Of a stretch of DNA of 37,263 bases, positions 16,072-23,750 are shown in pieces; the stretch's first letter is position 1; each line of letters starts with the position of its first letter. Below the pieces are notes generated by a model. That model searched no databases. It was not told where the DNA came from and saw nothing but the letters and a program-made list of their open reading frames with translations. The stretch is from Verrucomicrobiota bacterium (GTDB lineage Bacteria > Verrucomicrobiota > Verrucomicrobiia > Chthoniobacterales > UBA10450): positions 1-37,263 of the forward strand of contig QHRF01000002.1 in NCBI GenBank assembly GCA_003220055.1. Direction: 5' to 3'. The position numbers and the translations under genes are program-made.

Positions 16072-17415
16072 ATGAAGTCGGACAAGCGGTTTCCTGCGGT
16101 TGCGGGATTGACAATAGAACTAATGCGCAGCTACATCGCGCTGGTGAAATGGCGCAACCAGTTGCTCGCGCTTTTGTGCCTCGCTGTTTTCGCTGGGTTG
16201 GGGGTGCTTTATTTCCAGCATTGGGTCGTCCAAAAGCCGTTCGGGATAATTCTTGTTATCGGGGAGGGGCTCGCACCGGAACGGATTGCGCTGACTCGTG
16301 TTTATCTCGGAAGCTCCGACGCGCGTTTGGCCCTTGACGGAATGCCACACGTCGCGCTGGTAACTAATTACTCCAGAGATTTCGCGGTCTCCGATCAGGC
16401 AGCGGCCGCGAGCGCGCTGGCCACCGGCGTTAAAGTCAATAATCGCTCCCTCTCGATTGATCCCGCCGGCAAACCGCTCGCAAACATTATCGAATTGGCG
16501 CGGGGTCGGGGACGTGCAACGGGTTTAGTGACAAATGAATCGCTGACAAATGCGACATGCGCAGCGTTTTATGCCCATGCGCCGAACGCGAACGACAGTG
16601 ATCAAATTGCGCGTCAACTCGTCGAAGGCGGCAAGATCGATATCTGCATGGGAATCAGCACGGCCGAATTTCTGCCCGAAGCAAAACAGGGGCAACGACA
16701 AGACAATCGCGATCTTCTCTTAGAATTGCGCCAAAGCGGTTTCGACATAGTCCGGACCCGAGCGGAATTGGAATCCATTCCGGGGTGGCGGCGGCCGAAA
16801 CTTTTCGGAGCGTTTGCGGATGGAAATAGCGGTAGCAATCAGGCCGCTTGGAATGACGAACCCGCTTTGTCCGACATGGTGCGGCGTGCGATTGAGTTGT
16901 TGCAATTCAATCAGCGCGGTTACCTGCTCATCGTCGACGCGGGTCGTATGCGAAAAGCGGCCGAAACGAACAATGCGGAAAAAACGTTAACCGAAACCGC
17001 CGAGCTCGATCGCACGCTCTCAACAGCGCAGCGTTACGCCGGACCGAAATCGACAATCATTGTGAGCGGCGATACCGCGATCGGTGGGTTGCACGTGAAC
17101 GGTTTTCCATTCCGTAAGGACAGCGGAATCGCGTTACTCGGATTGAACCCGTCAGGCGAACCGTGGATGACTTGGGCAACCGGTCCAAAGGGGGTTCAAT
17201 CGTATGGCGCTGCAAAAGGCCCGGAAAAACAAACACCCGCCAACCCGGACGAAGTTACCCGAAAAGATCAAACCGAGCCGGCTGCATTTTACACCAGATC
17301 AGCGTTGGAAACGGTGGAGGACGTTGTGTCATTCGGAAGCGGCCCTGGCACGGAGATGTTACACGGCACAATCGACAACACGCAGATTTTTAAGATCATT
17401 CGAGACGAGCTTTAA
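16072..17415 (+). CDS. Membrane-anchored alkaline phosphatase homologue without metal ligands (pseudoenzyme)
   Basis: The 447-residue protein has one N-terminal membrane helix (about 31-49) followed by a PhoA-type domain. The family framework is clear: FGIILVIGEGLAPERI, SDQAAAASALATGVKVNN, ESLTNATCAAFYAHA, YLLIVDAGRM, IIVSGDTAIGG and EDVVSFGSGPGTEMLHGTIDNT. The catalytic set is mostly gone when aligned by eye with E. coli PhoA: Asp51 is Glu65, nucleophile Ser102 is Gln109, Asp327 is Arg294, His331 is Glu298, His370 is Thr335 and His412 is Glu413. Asp101 and Asp369 are kept (Asp108, Asp334), and Glu322 is Asp289. Hydrolysis by the usual route is therefore not expected. A binding or regulatory role in the periplasm is inference. 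A second possible start is ATG 16123, which would still include the helix. Confidence 0.8.
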   Translation: MKSDKRFPAVAGLTIELMRSYIALVKWRNQLLALLCLAVFAGLGVLYFQHWVVQKPFGIILVIGEGLAPERIALTRVYLGSSDARLALDGMPHVALVTNYSRDFAVSDQAAAASALATGVKVNNRSLSIDPAGKPLANIIELARGRGRATGLVTNESLTNATCAAFYAHAPNANDSDQIARQLVEGGKIDICMGISTAEFLPEAKQGQRQDNRDLLLELRQSGFDIVRTRAELESIPGWRRPKLFGAFADGNSGSNQAAWNDEPALSDMVRRAIELLQFNQRGYLLIVDAGRMRKAAETNNAEKTLTETAELDRTLSTAQRYAGPKSTIIVSGDTAIGGLHVNGFPFRKDSGIALLGLNPSGEPWMTWATGPKGVQSYGAAKGPEKQTPANPDEVTRKDQTEPAAFYTRSALETVEDVVSFGSGPGTEMLHGTIDNTQIFKIIRDEL

Positions 17416-17450
17416 AAGGAAGCAGATCCTTTTCCGGATCGTAGGCCCAA

Positions 17451-17488
17451 AAAAAGACCCACCGCGATCCTGGGTGGGTCTCTTTAAT
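17451..17488. terminator. Bidirectional Rho-independent terminator
   Basis: A perfect 9-bp stem (agacccacc at 17455-17463, ggtgggtct at 17473-17481) encloses a 9-base loop between two convergent genes. On the minus strand it is followed by a run of seven T; on the plus strand by ctttaatta. It should end both the phosphatase-like gene and the discoidin-like gene, and is stronger for the latter. Confidence 0.8.
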
Positions 17489-17511
17489 TAAGAATGCCTA
17501 ACGGCAGACCG

Positions 17512-18159
17512 TTATGGACTGACGATCGGAACAAAAACGAATGGCGGCGGATCCGGAAGATTTGGCGGCGGTCCTTCTTCAGGCGGTCCTTCCGCAACTT
17601 CCTTGGCCTCCTTGCCTTCGCCAAAATCTTTTGCGTCCTTGCCATCGACCAAAGCCGTGTTGGCGATTGTTAGTTTCGCCGTTGAGTAAACTGCGAGCTC
17701 CGCAATACGACCGGACTTGGCAACGTTAAAAGTAAACTTCACATACTTCGCTTCGGTCGGGCCAAGTTTTATTTTGGTGACGTTGGCGGTGAGATCCTGC
17801 TTCGCGATTTGGTGCCATTGGAGACTGCCAGTAGCCAATTTCGAATTAGAGGTCGCAACGGTTACGGTGCCCTCTGTGCCGTTGTTCAAAAACGACACGC
17901 TGTCGATGTTTTCGATTTTGGAAAGCGAAAGTACCAGCTCGGTTTGTCCATCGACCAAGGCATAACCGACGCCTGGCTGACCTGAAATCAGGGCCGCTTC
18001 TGCGATTTTGTCGTCTACCCGGGCGCCAACGCTAACGCGGGCGACGTTGTTCAGTGCAAGTTGCCCGGCAGTCGCGACCAAGGTCTGGACGAGAACGAGG
18101 CAAAAGGTCAGCGCAACAATTCGATGAAAGCGAGAGAAAGGTGCGCTCATAATTTTCAT
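17512..18159 (-). CDS. Secreted discoidin-like (galactose-binding fold) protein with proline-rich tail
   Basis: I do not recognise a named family. The 215 residues begin with a signal peptide (IVALTFCLVLVQTLVATAG) after a short basic start. A beta-sandwich resembling F5/8 type C (discoidin) domains spans about residues 40-165, with TELVLSLSKIENIDSVSFLN, a Trp-containing strand GSLQWHQIA, and the closing AKYVKFTFNVAKSGRIAELAVY typical of this fold. The last 45 residues are acidic then proline-rich (EGPPEEGPPPNLPDPPPF). ATG 18159 is used; ATG 18150 is equally possible and would have TAGG about 10 bases upstream. The frame is open to 18240, but that part lacks signal-peptide character and overlaps the promoter. 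It is probably an exported carbohydrate- or surface-binding protein; this is inference from the fold. Confidence 0.7.
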   Translation of the reverse strand: MKIMSAPFSRFHRIVALTFCLVLVQTLVATAGQLALNNVARVSVGARVDDKIAEAALISGQPGVGYALVDGQTELVLSLSKIENIDSVSFLNNGTEGTVTVATSNSKLATGSLQWHQIAKQDLTANVTKIKLGPTEAKYVKFTFNVAKSGRIAELAVYSTAKLTIANTALVDGKDAKDFGEGKEAKEVAEGPPEEGPPPNLPDPPPFVFVPIVSP

Positions 18160-18174
18160 ACCTACAAAAAATTG

Positions 18175-18204
18175 ATAGTACGTTGGCCACGCTCTTTTTG
18201 GCAA
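18175..18204 (-). promoter_or_regulatory. Putative sigma-70 promoter for the discoidin-like gene
   Basis: Read on the minus strand, TTGCCA (18199-18204) and TACTAT (18175-18180) are 18 bases apart, close to the TTGACA/TATAAT consensus. Transcription would start about 10 bases before ATG 18159, leaving a very short leader. Confidence 0.45.
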
Positions 18205-18278
18205 TACAAATGTTCGCCCCACTCTGAAATTATTTTCCACGCGGCTGGCGCCGCCTGCCCGCTACAAGCCAAAAACAG

Positions 18279-18301
18279 CGACCGGCCATTCAGGCCGGTC
18301 G
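18279..18301 (-). terminator. Probable Rho-independent terminator after the transglutaminase-like gene
   Basis: A 9-bp inverted repeat (cgaccggcc / ggccggtcg) has a 5-base loop and lies 35 bases past the stop at 18336 on the minus strand. A TTTTT run follows four bases later on that strand. The gap between stem and T run weakens the call slightly. Confidence 0.6.
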
Positions 18302-18335
18302 AAACTGTGGAACCTTAACGCGATCGTCCCAGCGA

Positions 18336-18953
18336 CTAGAGCCGGCTGGCGACGTGTTGCTCGCCGAGGAAGCGGTTGCTGGCAAGAAGGCCCGTGCCTG
18401 TTGCGGCTCGATACTTTCTTGTCCCGTCATAAGCGTAAAGCGGTATGTACGACGACCGCCCAGCGCGCTCAGCGCGGAATGCGCTCCAATTGATGGTCGG
18501 ATCGAGAATGTATGTTCCGTCAGCGGTGGCCCACTCAAGCCAGGCGTGAGTCTTGCGGCTGGTCCACATGCGTTTTCCGATCACGAGCCGGACATTTTCG
18601 ACTCCGCGTGAATGCATCGCGTTGTAAAGCGCAACTGCTTTGCCCTTACAATCGGCGTAGGCGCCGAGTTGGACCTCTTCGGGAGTTTTCCATTCCGTGG
18701 AGAAGCCGTACGGAATCACCCTCAGGTTTCCAATCCAATGATTGACCAGCGAGATTGAAATACTTTCGTCCTTGTGCCCGGAGGCTGAGCTAAGAATCGG
18801 CCGGATACGGGTCATTTGCCGGTCGTAAGGCGTGGAATCAACCGTAATGAAAGCGGATTGGGCAAAAGCGGACAGGCAAGAGAGACAAAAGAGGGCCAAA
18901 CCGATGAAGGCGACTTTGCGAAGTGAGTAAGGGCGGATGCTGATTGTGACCAT
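18336..18953 (-). CDS. Secreted transglutaminase-like cysteine protease domain protein
   Basis: The 205-residue protein (from ATG 18953) has a signal peptide (KVAFIGLALFCLSCLSAFA, cleavage near AFA-QS) and a transglutaminase-like fold. The papain-like triad is visible: Cys102 in YADCKGKAVALYNAMHSRG, His136 in SRKTHAWLEW and Asp151 in GTYILDPTINW. Bacterial members of this fold are usually peptidases or crosslinking enzymes acting on exported substrates; which applies here cannot be told. Upstream in-frame starts (18971, 18995) would add a hydrophobic stretch that overlaps a palindrome, so 18953 is preferred. It lies upstream of and co-directional with the discoidin-like gene but is separated from it by a likely terminator and promoter. 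Confidence 0.8.
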   Translation of the reverse strand: MVTISIRPYSLRKVAFIGLALFCLSCLSAFAQSAFITVDSTPYDRQMTRIRPILSSASGHKDESISISLVNHWIGNLRVIPYGFSTEWKTPEEVQLGAYADCKGKAVALYNAMHSRGVENVRLVIGKRMWTSRKTHAWLEWATADGTYILDPTINWSAFRAERAGRSSYIPLYAYDGTRKYRAATGTGLLASNRFLGEQHVASRL

Positions 18954-18954
18954 A

Positions 18955-18971
18955 ATGGTGATAATCACCAT
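18955..18971. promoter_or_regulatory. Perfect 8-bp palindrome between divergent genes (candidate operator)
   Basis: ATGGTGAT and ATCACCAT flank a single A, directly upstream of the transglutaminase-like start. An overlapping imperfect inverted repeat (tgattgtgaccat with atggtgataatca, 18941-18967) adds a second pairing option. Such symmetry between divergent genes may be a repressor site or a leader hairpin; no regulator gene is nearby. Confidence 0.35.
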
Positions 18972-19062
18972 AAGCACGGGCTGTGCCACGCCCAAAAGGC
19001 CAAACTCCCCCTTGGCAACTCCATTGAATCGGCCAAACTCAGTTGCCTCGCGCCCGTATCAC

Positions 19063-20673
19063 GTGAATCTGAAACAAGCCCGCCACCCAAACTCTCTCCG
19101 CGTCACCGTATGCCTCTTGCTCGGCGCGACCCTTATCGTCGTTTTGGCGGCCAGAATTCGCCTGCTTGGGTTGCCTTTGGAGCGGGACGAGGGCGAGTAT
19201 GCTTACACGGGCCAACTGCTTTTGCAGGGCATCCCGCCCTATCAGCTGGCCTACAGCATGAAGTTCCCGGGCACCTCCGTTGCCTATGCCCTGTTGATGT
19301 CGATCTTTGGCGACTCGATCACCGCCATTCACGGCGGCCTAATCCTAATCAATTTGCTTACTGCAGGATTAATTCTCTTCCTCGGCCGAAATATTTTGGG
19401 CGAGCTCGGCGGATCCGCAGCCGCGGCCGCCTATTGTGTTCTATCACTAATGCCTAACGTGCTCGGCTTGGCGGCGCATGCCACTCATTTCGTCGTTACG
19501 TTTGCCGTCGCCGGCACTCTTCTTCTGAGCCGCTCATTAGATCGACAATCTAGAACACTAATCTTCGCGAGCGGTAGCCTGTTTGGATTCGCGTTACTGA
19601 TGAAGCAACCCGGATTGTTCTTTGTCCTTTTTGGCTCGGTCTACCTTTTCAGCCGGGATTGGCGCGCGCAGCTCAATGCTCGCGACATCGTCGTCCGCAA
19701 CTTAATCTTTCTGAGCAGTGCGAGCGTTCCGTTTTTGGTCAGTTGCTTAGCTTTCTGGAAGGCTGGTGTCTTCGAGAAATTCTGGTTTTGGACGATCAAA
19801 TACGCGGGCCACTACGGCAGTCAGGTTTCAATCGCCGAGGGGTTTCGGCTTTTTGCCGGACATTTTTGGGGCGCACTAGGAACAGCATGGCCAATCTGGT
19901 CTCTCGCGGCGATTGGCGCCATCGTGTGCGTTGTTAAGCCGGCCCTTCGCCCTCGCGCCAGTTTTCTGATAACGTTTGCCTTTTTTTCCGCGCTCGCAGT
20001 TTGCCCAGGATTTTATTTTCGCCCGCACTATTTTATTCTGCTTTTGCCAGCGGTTTCCTTGCTAGCCGGAACGGCAGTCATTGGCGCGTTTGAAACTTTC
20101 CAGAAGGGTGCACACAAGTTTCGCATCGCGATCCTGCTCCTATTCGCCCTCTGTCTCGCATGGCCGCTGTGGTCAGAAGCCGACTTTTTTTTCGGGCGGC
20201 CGCTCGATGAAGCTAACCGAATGGTCAATGGAACAAATCCATTTCCGGAATCGATTAAGATTGGCGAATATTTGCGCGCGCAATCGAGCCCGACAGACAC
20301 AATCGCCGTGCTGGGCTCCGAACCACAGATCTATTTCTATGCTCAACGGCATTCGGCCACTGGATTTATTTACACCTACGGATTGATGGAGCCGCAGCCT
20401 TATGCGCGTCAAATGCAGCAAGAGATGATCCGAGAAATCGAAACGGCGCGCCCGAAATTCCTTATCCTGGTAGTCGCGAACAAGTCATGGCTGGTGGGGC
20501 CCGATTCAGATCAAACGATTTTTAGGTGGGCAGACGCTTACTGTGATGCGAACTACGAGGAAGTTGGCCTGATCAATATCTCTGATCAGGGCACTGACTA
20601 TTACTTTTCAAGCAGGCCAGCGAATGTGACACCGACCGCCGAACACATTCTGATTTACCGACGAAAGGCTTAA
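19063..20673 (+). CDS. GT-C fold glycosyltransferase (GT39/PMT-like), polytopic membrane protein
   Basis: This 536-residue multi-spanning inner-membrane protein probably transfers a sugar from a polyprenyl-phosphate donor on the periplasmic side. A first membrane helix (VTVCLLLGATLIVVLAARI) is followed by the first periplasmic loop with Asp42-Glu43 in LERDEGEYAY, the acidic pair typical of GT-C enzymes, and SMKFPGTSVAYALLM. About ten more hydrophobic helices follow, and then a soluble C-terminal part (VLGSEPQIYFYAQRH...ILIYRRKA). The frame is open back to ATG 18937, but that added part is rich in ATA and AGG codons and overlaps the palindrome and the opposing gene, so GTG 19063 is preferred, with uncertainty. 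The acceptor and sugar are unknown. The next gene starts 10 bases later. Confidence 0.8.
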   Translation: MNLKQARHPNSLRVTVCLLLGATLIVVLAARIRLLGLPLERDEGEYAYTGQLLLQGIPPYQLAYSMKFPGTSVAYALLMSIFGDSITAIHGGLILINLLTAGLILFLGRNILGELGGSAAAAAYCVLSLMPNVLGLAAHATHFVVTFAVAGTLLLSRSLDRQSRTLIFASGSLFGFALLMKQPGLFFVLFGSVYLFSRDWRAQLNARDIVVRNLIFLSSASVPFLVSCLAFWKAGVFEKFWFWTIKYAGHYGSQVSIAEGFRLFAGHFWGALGTAWPIWSLAAIGAIVCVVKPALRPRASFLITFAFFSALAVCPGFYFRPHYFILLLPAVSLLAGTAVIGAFETFQKGAHKFRIAILLLFALCLAWPLWSEADFFFGRPLDEANRMVNGTNPFPESIKIGEYLRAQSSPTDTIAVLGSEPQIYFYAQRHSATGFIYTYGLMEPQPYARQMQQEMIREIETARPKFLILVVANKSWLVGPDSDQTIFRWADAYCDANYEEVGLINISDQGTDYYFSSRPANVTPTAEHILIYRRKA

Positions 20674-20682
20674 GCGATCCGA

Positions 20683-22425
20683 ATGTCGTCGCACGTTTGG
20701 GAGAGATTGCGTCCACACTGGCCGTTTACACTGGTGGCGATACTGGGCTTGGCGCTAGTTCTGTCAAATTTAGGAAAGGATTATTTGTGGGCGGATGAAG
20801 GAGACACAGCAGTCCTGGCTGCGAACATTATCAAAGGGGGCGTTCCGAAAGCTTGGGATGGCGTCACCTTCCTCGACTCCGATAAAGGAGCGCGCCTGAA
20901 TCATAATCTTGTCATGGTCACCAGCCCGTGGCTGCAATATTATGTTACCGGTGCTTCCTTCGTCATTTTTGGAAAACACGCATTTTCGGCGCGACTACCC
21001 TTCGCGATTGCCGGCTGGCTCACTGTCTTGGTCGCATATCGCCTCATTTTGCAAAGTACTGCCAGCCATTGGGCCGGGTTTTGCACGGCCTCAATACTCG
21101 TCAGTTCCGTCCAGTTTCTTCTCTATTGCCGCCAATGCCGCTATTACGCGCTGAGCATGCTGCTGGCGCTTTTGCTGCTTTGGATTTTTCTCCAAATGAA
21201 GTCGGGGCGGCACTGCGTCTTGTTTGCTGTCGTCGCAATTCTCTTATTCCACGCTCACCCCATCGGCTCCGTTCCGGTAATCGCTTTGGGCGCTTTAACG
21301 ATAGCCTATCGCCCATTCTTCTCCCAACGTCGATGGTTTTGGACGGCGGCTCCCGCCATTGCCCTGTTAACATTGCCTTGGATTGCGCTCGCCGGCAGCG
21401 GCTACGCAGAAAGCATGGGCAGCGTGCAATCTATCCCGCAGTTTGCCGGACGGATTGTGCAATACATGATTGAATGCGCATCAGTGACACCGCTCCTCGG
21501 GGCGACGATTCTCTTGCTATTCCAAAGCGTTCGAAAGCGCTTCGCTAATAAAAAACAAATGTCTACGGAGTCGTCGATTGCTAATGTCACACGGATCGAA
21601 AATCAAGGAAGCGCGATAATAATTGTCACGTTCGTAACACTGCTCTTGTACGCAGTTATGATCGCGGCTACGCAGCCAGCTGACTCTCTTTGGCGAATTG
21701 GGATTCGCTATACGGCCGCGGTGCTTCCGCTAATGGCAATGACGGCGGGTATCCTCATCACCAGAATTACGGGCGATCGGGCAATTCTTTCTGTTCTGTT
21801 AATGTCGGTTTTTGTTTTCACTAAGTTCGCCCAACTGACCCCTTGGATTTTCTGGGGCAAAACCGTGGCCTCCTTTGATGGAAAGGAGGTTATCGAAGCG
21901 CATCTGCCATCAAACTTTATCGAGCGCTTCCTGAACACGCGGCAACAATCGATTTTCCTTTCCGATTTGTTCCAAAGTAATTTGGGAACGGTCGCGAACG
22001 TCTGCGCCTTTCTGCACGATTATGCCGATGCGGGAGATAAATTAATTACAAATTACGAATGGGAACCGCTCTATTTTCACACTCGCTTGCCCCAGGCCTT
22101 AAAAATTTTACCGGATTATCCCATATACCAGGCGGCCAAATTGAAAGGACTTCCGACGTATGTCTTCGAGGTCGATCACGTGCGCTGGGTAATCTGGCGC
22201 CCCGTTTGGGAGGGATATCAGGAATATTTTGGCGCCGAAGTGGAGCAGCAAATCGTCGATCGAGGTGGGCGCATCGAACGGGTGGCGGAATTACCAGAGA
22301 CTCTCTGGGAAAATCGGGAAAATATTCACTTTCGACGCTTTCCGGGTGGACGTTATTTATTTCACGGTCCTGAAACTTTTCCTCCCGCTACTATTTTTCG
22401 AGTCGTTTGGCCTGCGCAGCACTAG
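20683..22425 (+). CDS. GT-C fold glycosyltransferase-like protein, paralogue A
   Basis: This 580-residue polytopic membrane protein is one of three paralogues in the window. After the first helix the conserved loop reads YLWADEGDTAVLAANI (Asp38-Glu39), then GVPKAWDGVTFLDSDKGAR and MVTSPWLQYY. These acidic residues sit where GT39/GT83-type enzymes hold the catalytic Asp/Glu. Several helices follow, then a soluble C-terminal domain with EPLYFHTRLPQAL, a VDHVRWVIWRP motif and TLWENRENIHFRRFPGG. The ATG lies 10 bases after the preceding stop, so co-transcription is likely. It probably uses a polyprenyl-linked sugar; the acceptor is unknown. Confidence 0.82.
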   Translation: MSSHVWERLRPHWPFTLVAILGLALVLSNLGKDYLWADEGDTAVLAANIIKGGVPKAWDGVTFLDSDKGARLNHNLVMVTSPWLQYYVTGASFVIFGKHAFSARLPFAIAGWLTVLVAYRLILQSTASHWAGFCTASILVSSVQFLLYCRQCRYYALSMLLALLLLWIFLQMKSGRHCVLFAVVAILLFHAHPIGSVPVIALGALTIAYRPFFSQRRWFWTAAPAIALLTLPWIALAGSGYAESMGSVQSIPQFAGRIVQYMIECASVTPLLGATILLLFQSVRKRFANKKQMSTESSIANVTRIENQGSAIIIVTFVTLLLYAVMIAATQPADSLWRIGIRYTAAVLPLMAMTAGILITRITGDRAILSVLLMSVFVFTKFAQLTPWIFWGKTVASFDGKEVIEAHLPSNFIERFLNTRQQSIFLSDLFQSNLGTVANVCAFLHDYADAGDKLITNYEWEPLYFHTRLPQALKILPDYPIYQAAKLKGLPTYVFEVDHVRWVIWRPVWEGYQEYFGAEVEQQIVDRGGRIERVAELPETLWENRENIHFRRFPGGRYLFHGPETFPPATIFRVVWPAQH

Positions 22426-22478
22426 CTACTGAAAAGCGCCTTGGCGACCGGCTATTGCCATCTACAATCCGCACGAAC

Positions 22479-23750
22479 ATGGACGGCTCCGTCGCAATTG
22501 CCACGCCTGTTCCGTTGCCATCCTTCTTGAAACACAAAAGCGCGTTTTGGACAGCAATCCTCATCGGCGCGGCGCTCCGGGTTTATTGCGTCGCCTTCAC
22601 TAACGGCACGGGCGACATGGATGATTGGGAAGACCATGCTCAGCAAGTGCTGAATCGCGGACTGATCGGATACTACCACGCGAACTCGTTTGCGAATCAT
22701 CCGCCGTTTATCAGCAAAGTTAGCGCTTTGATTTTGCAGATTGCGACCGTAACTCACGTCCCGTTCCGAATTCTTTTCCGCGCACCGTTTGCATTACTGG
22801 ATGCCGGAAACGCGCTGTTATTGTTCTCGTTGCTCCCGGAAAACCGGTGGCGATTTTTTGCCACCGCTTGTTACTGGCTGAGTCCTACCGCTATTCTTAT
22901 TTCTGCCTATCACGGCAATACCGACACCGCGGTCGCGTTTTTCCTTTTGCTGACTGTTTGGTTAGCGACAAAAGAACGAATCCTAAGTAGCGGTGCTGCA
23001 TTCGGCGCAAGCCTTTGGGTCAAACTGCCGGGGATCCTGGCTCTTCCTGCGCTCTTGGCGCTGTTTCGTCGCCGGCGCATCCGCGGCATTTTTCTGCTCG
23101 CAGCGGCCATCAGCGCATTTTTAACTTATCTTCCCGCCCTCGTTCAGGATTACAAAATCGTTTTCGCGAACGTTTTTGGATACCGCGGATTGATTTTACA
23201 AACTGCGGAGGGCGTTCCGTTGTGGGGTCCGAGCGTCTTACTTTTTTCTACGGTCGTGCCAATCCAGGCTTGGCCGGAAAAATATCTTCGTCCGGTTCTA
23301 TTCCTTCTCGAGCAGAGCTGGTATATCGCGATCGCCGCCATGTTCCTTCTCTCGTGGCTACGCCGAGATCGTGCGTCTGCTCAAGAGGTGTGCGCAACCA
23401 TTGGCATGGCCTACGCCGTTCTTTTTGGATTTAGCGACTATTGGGCGTTCCAATATTTTGCCTGGGCTTTGCCCTTTTGGTTCTTCCTTCGCTGGTGGTT
23501 CTCCATTCCAGCGGTAGCGCTCACCAGCGCCTACCTCTATTCGTTGCACTGGCTTTTCTCCGGAAATGGCTGGCTACTTGGAAAATGGGATTTTCTGGGA
23601 CATCCAAATCTACCATTGCTCGTCCTCATTATTCGGAACATAGCCGTATCGTTCTTTTTTGTTAGCGCATGCTTTTTCTTGTTTCGCGCATTTCAGCGCG
23701 AGCCAACTTCAACGCGAGCATCGAGCTCACAAGATAGTCCGGACAAATGA
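22479..23750 (+). CDS. GT-C fold mannosyltransferase-like membrane protein
   Basis: A 423-residue polytopic protein. The first periplasmic loop holds an acidic cluster (GDMDDWEDHAQQ, Asp46/48/49) followed by SFANHPPFISKVSAL, which resembles the D...YPPL pattern of GT57/GT87-like enzymes. A later stretch, ISAYHGNTDTAVAFFLLL with WVKLPGILALPALLAL, is also typical of these bacterial mannosyltransferase-like proteins. About ten membrane helices are visible, and the protein ends in a short polar tail. ATG 22479 is chosen; an in-frame TTG at 22407 would overlap the preceding gene and add a non-hydrophobic segment. The stop overlaps the next start by ATGA, which shows translational coupling to paralogue B. 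Confidence 0.78.
   Translation: MDGSVAIATPVPLPSFLKHKSAFWTAILIGAALRVYCVAFTNGTGDMDDWEDHAQQVLNRGLIGYYHANSFANHPPFISKVSALILQIATVTHVPFRILFRAPFALLDAGNALLLFSLLPENRWRFFATACYWLSPTAILISAYHGNTDTAVAFFLLLTVWLATKERILSSGAAFGASLWVKLPGILALPALLALFRRRRIRGIFLLAAAISAFLTYLPALVQDYKIVFANVFGYRGLILQTAEGVPLWGPSVLLFSTVVPIQAWPEKYLRPVLFLLEQSWYIAIAAMFLLSWLRRDRASAQEVCATIGMAYAVLFGFSDYWAFQYFAWALPFWFFLRWWFSIPAVALTSAYLYSLHWLFSGNGWLLGKWDFLGHPNLPLLVLIIRNIAVSFFFVSACFFLFRAFQREPTSTRASSSQDSPDK

Noticed and set aside
18937-19062. N-terminal extension of the first GT-C gene from ATG 18937, with a lipobox-like STGC
   Set aside because: The stretch is rich in ATA and AGG codons that are scarce elsewhere, overlaps the opposing gene and the palindrome, and is followed by a non-lipoprotein sequence.
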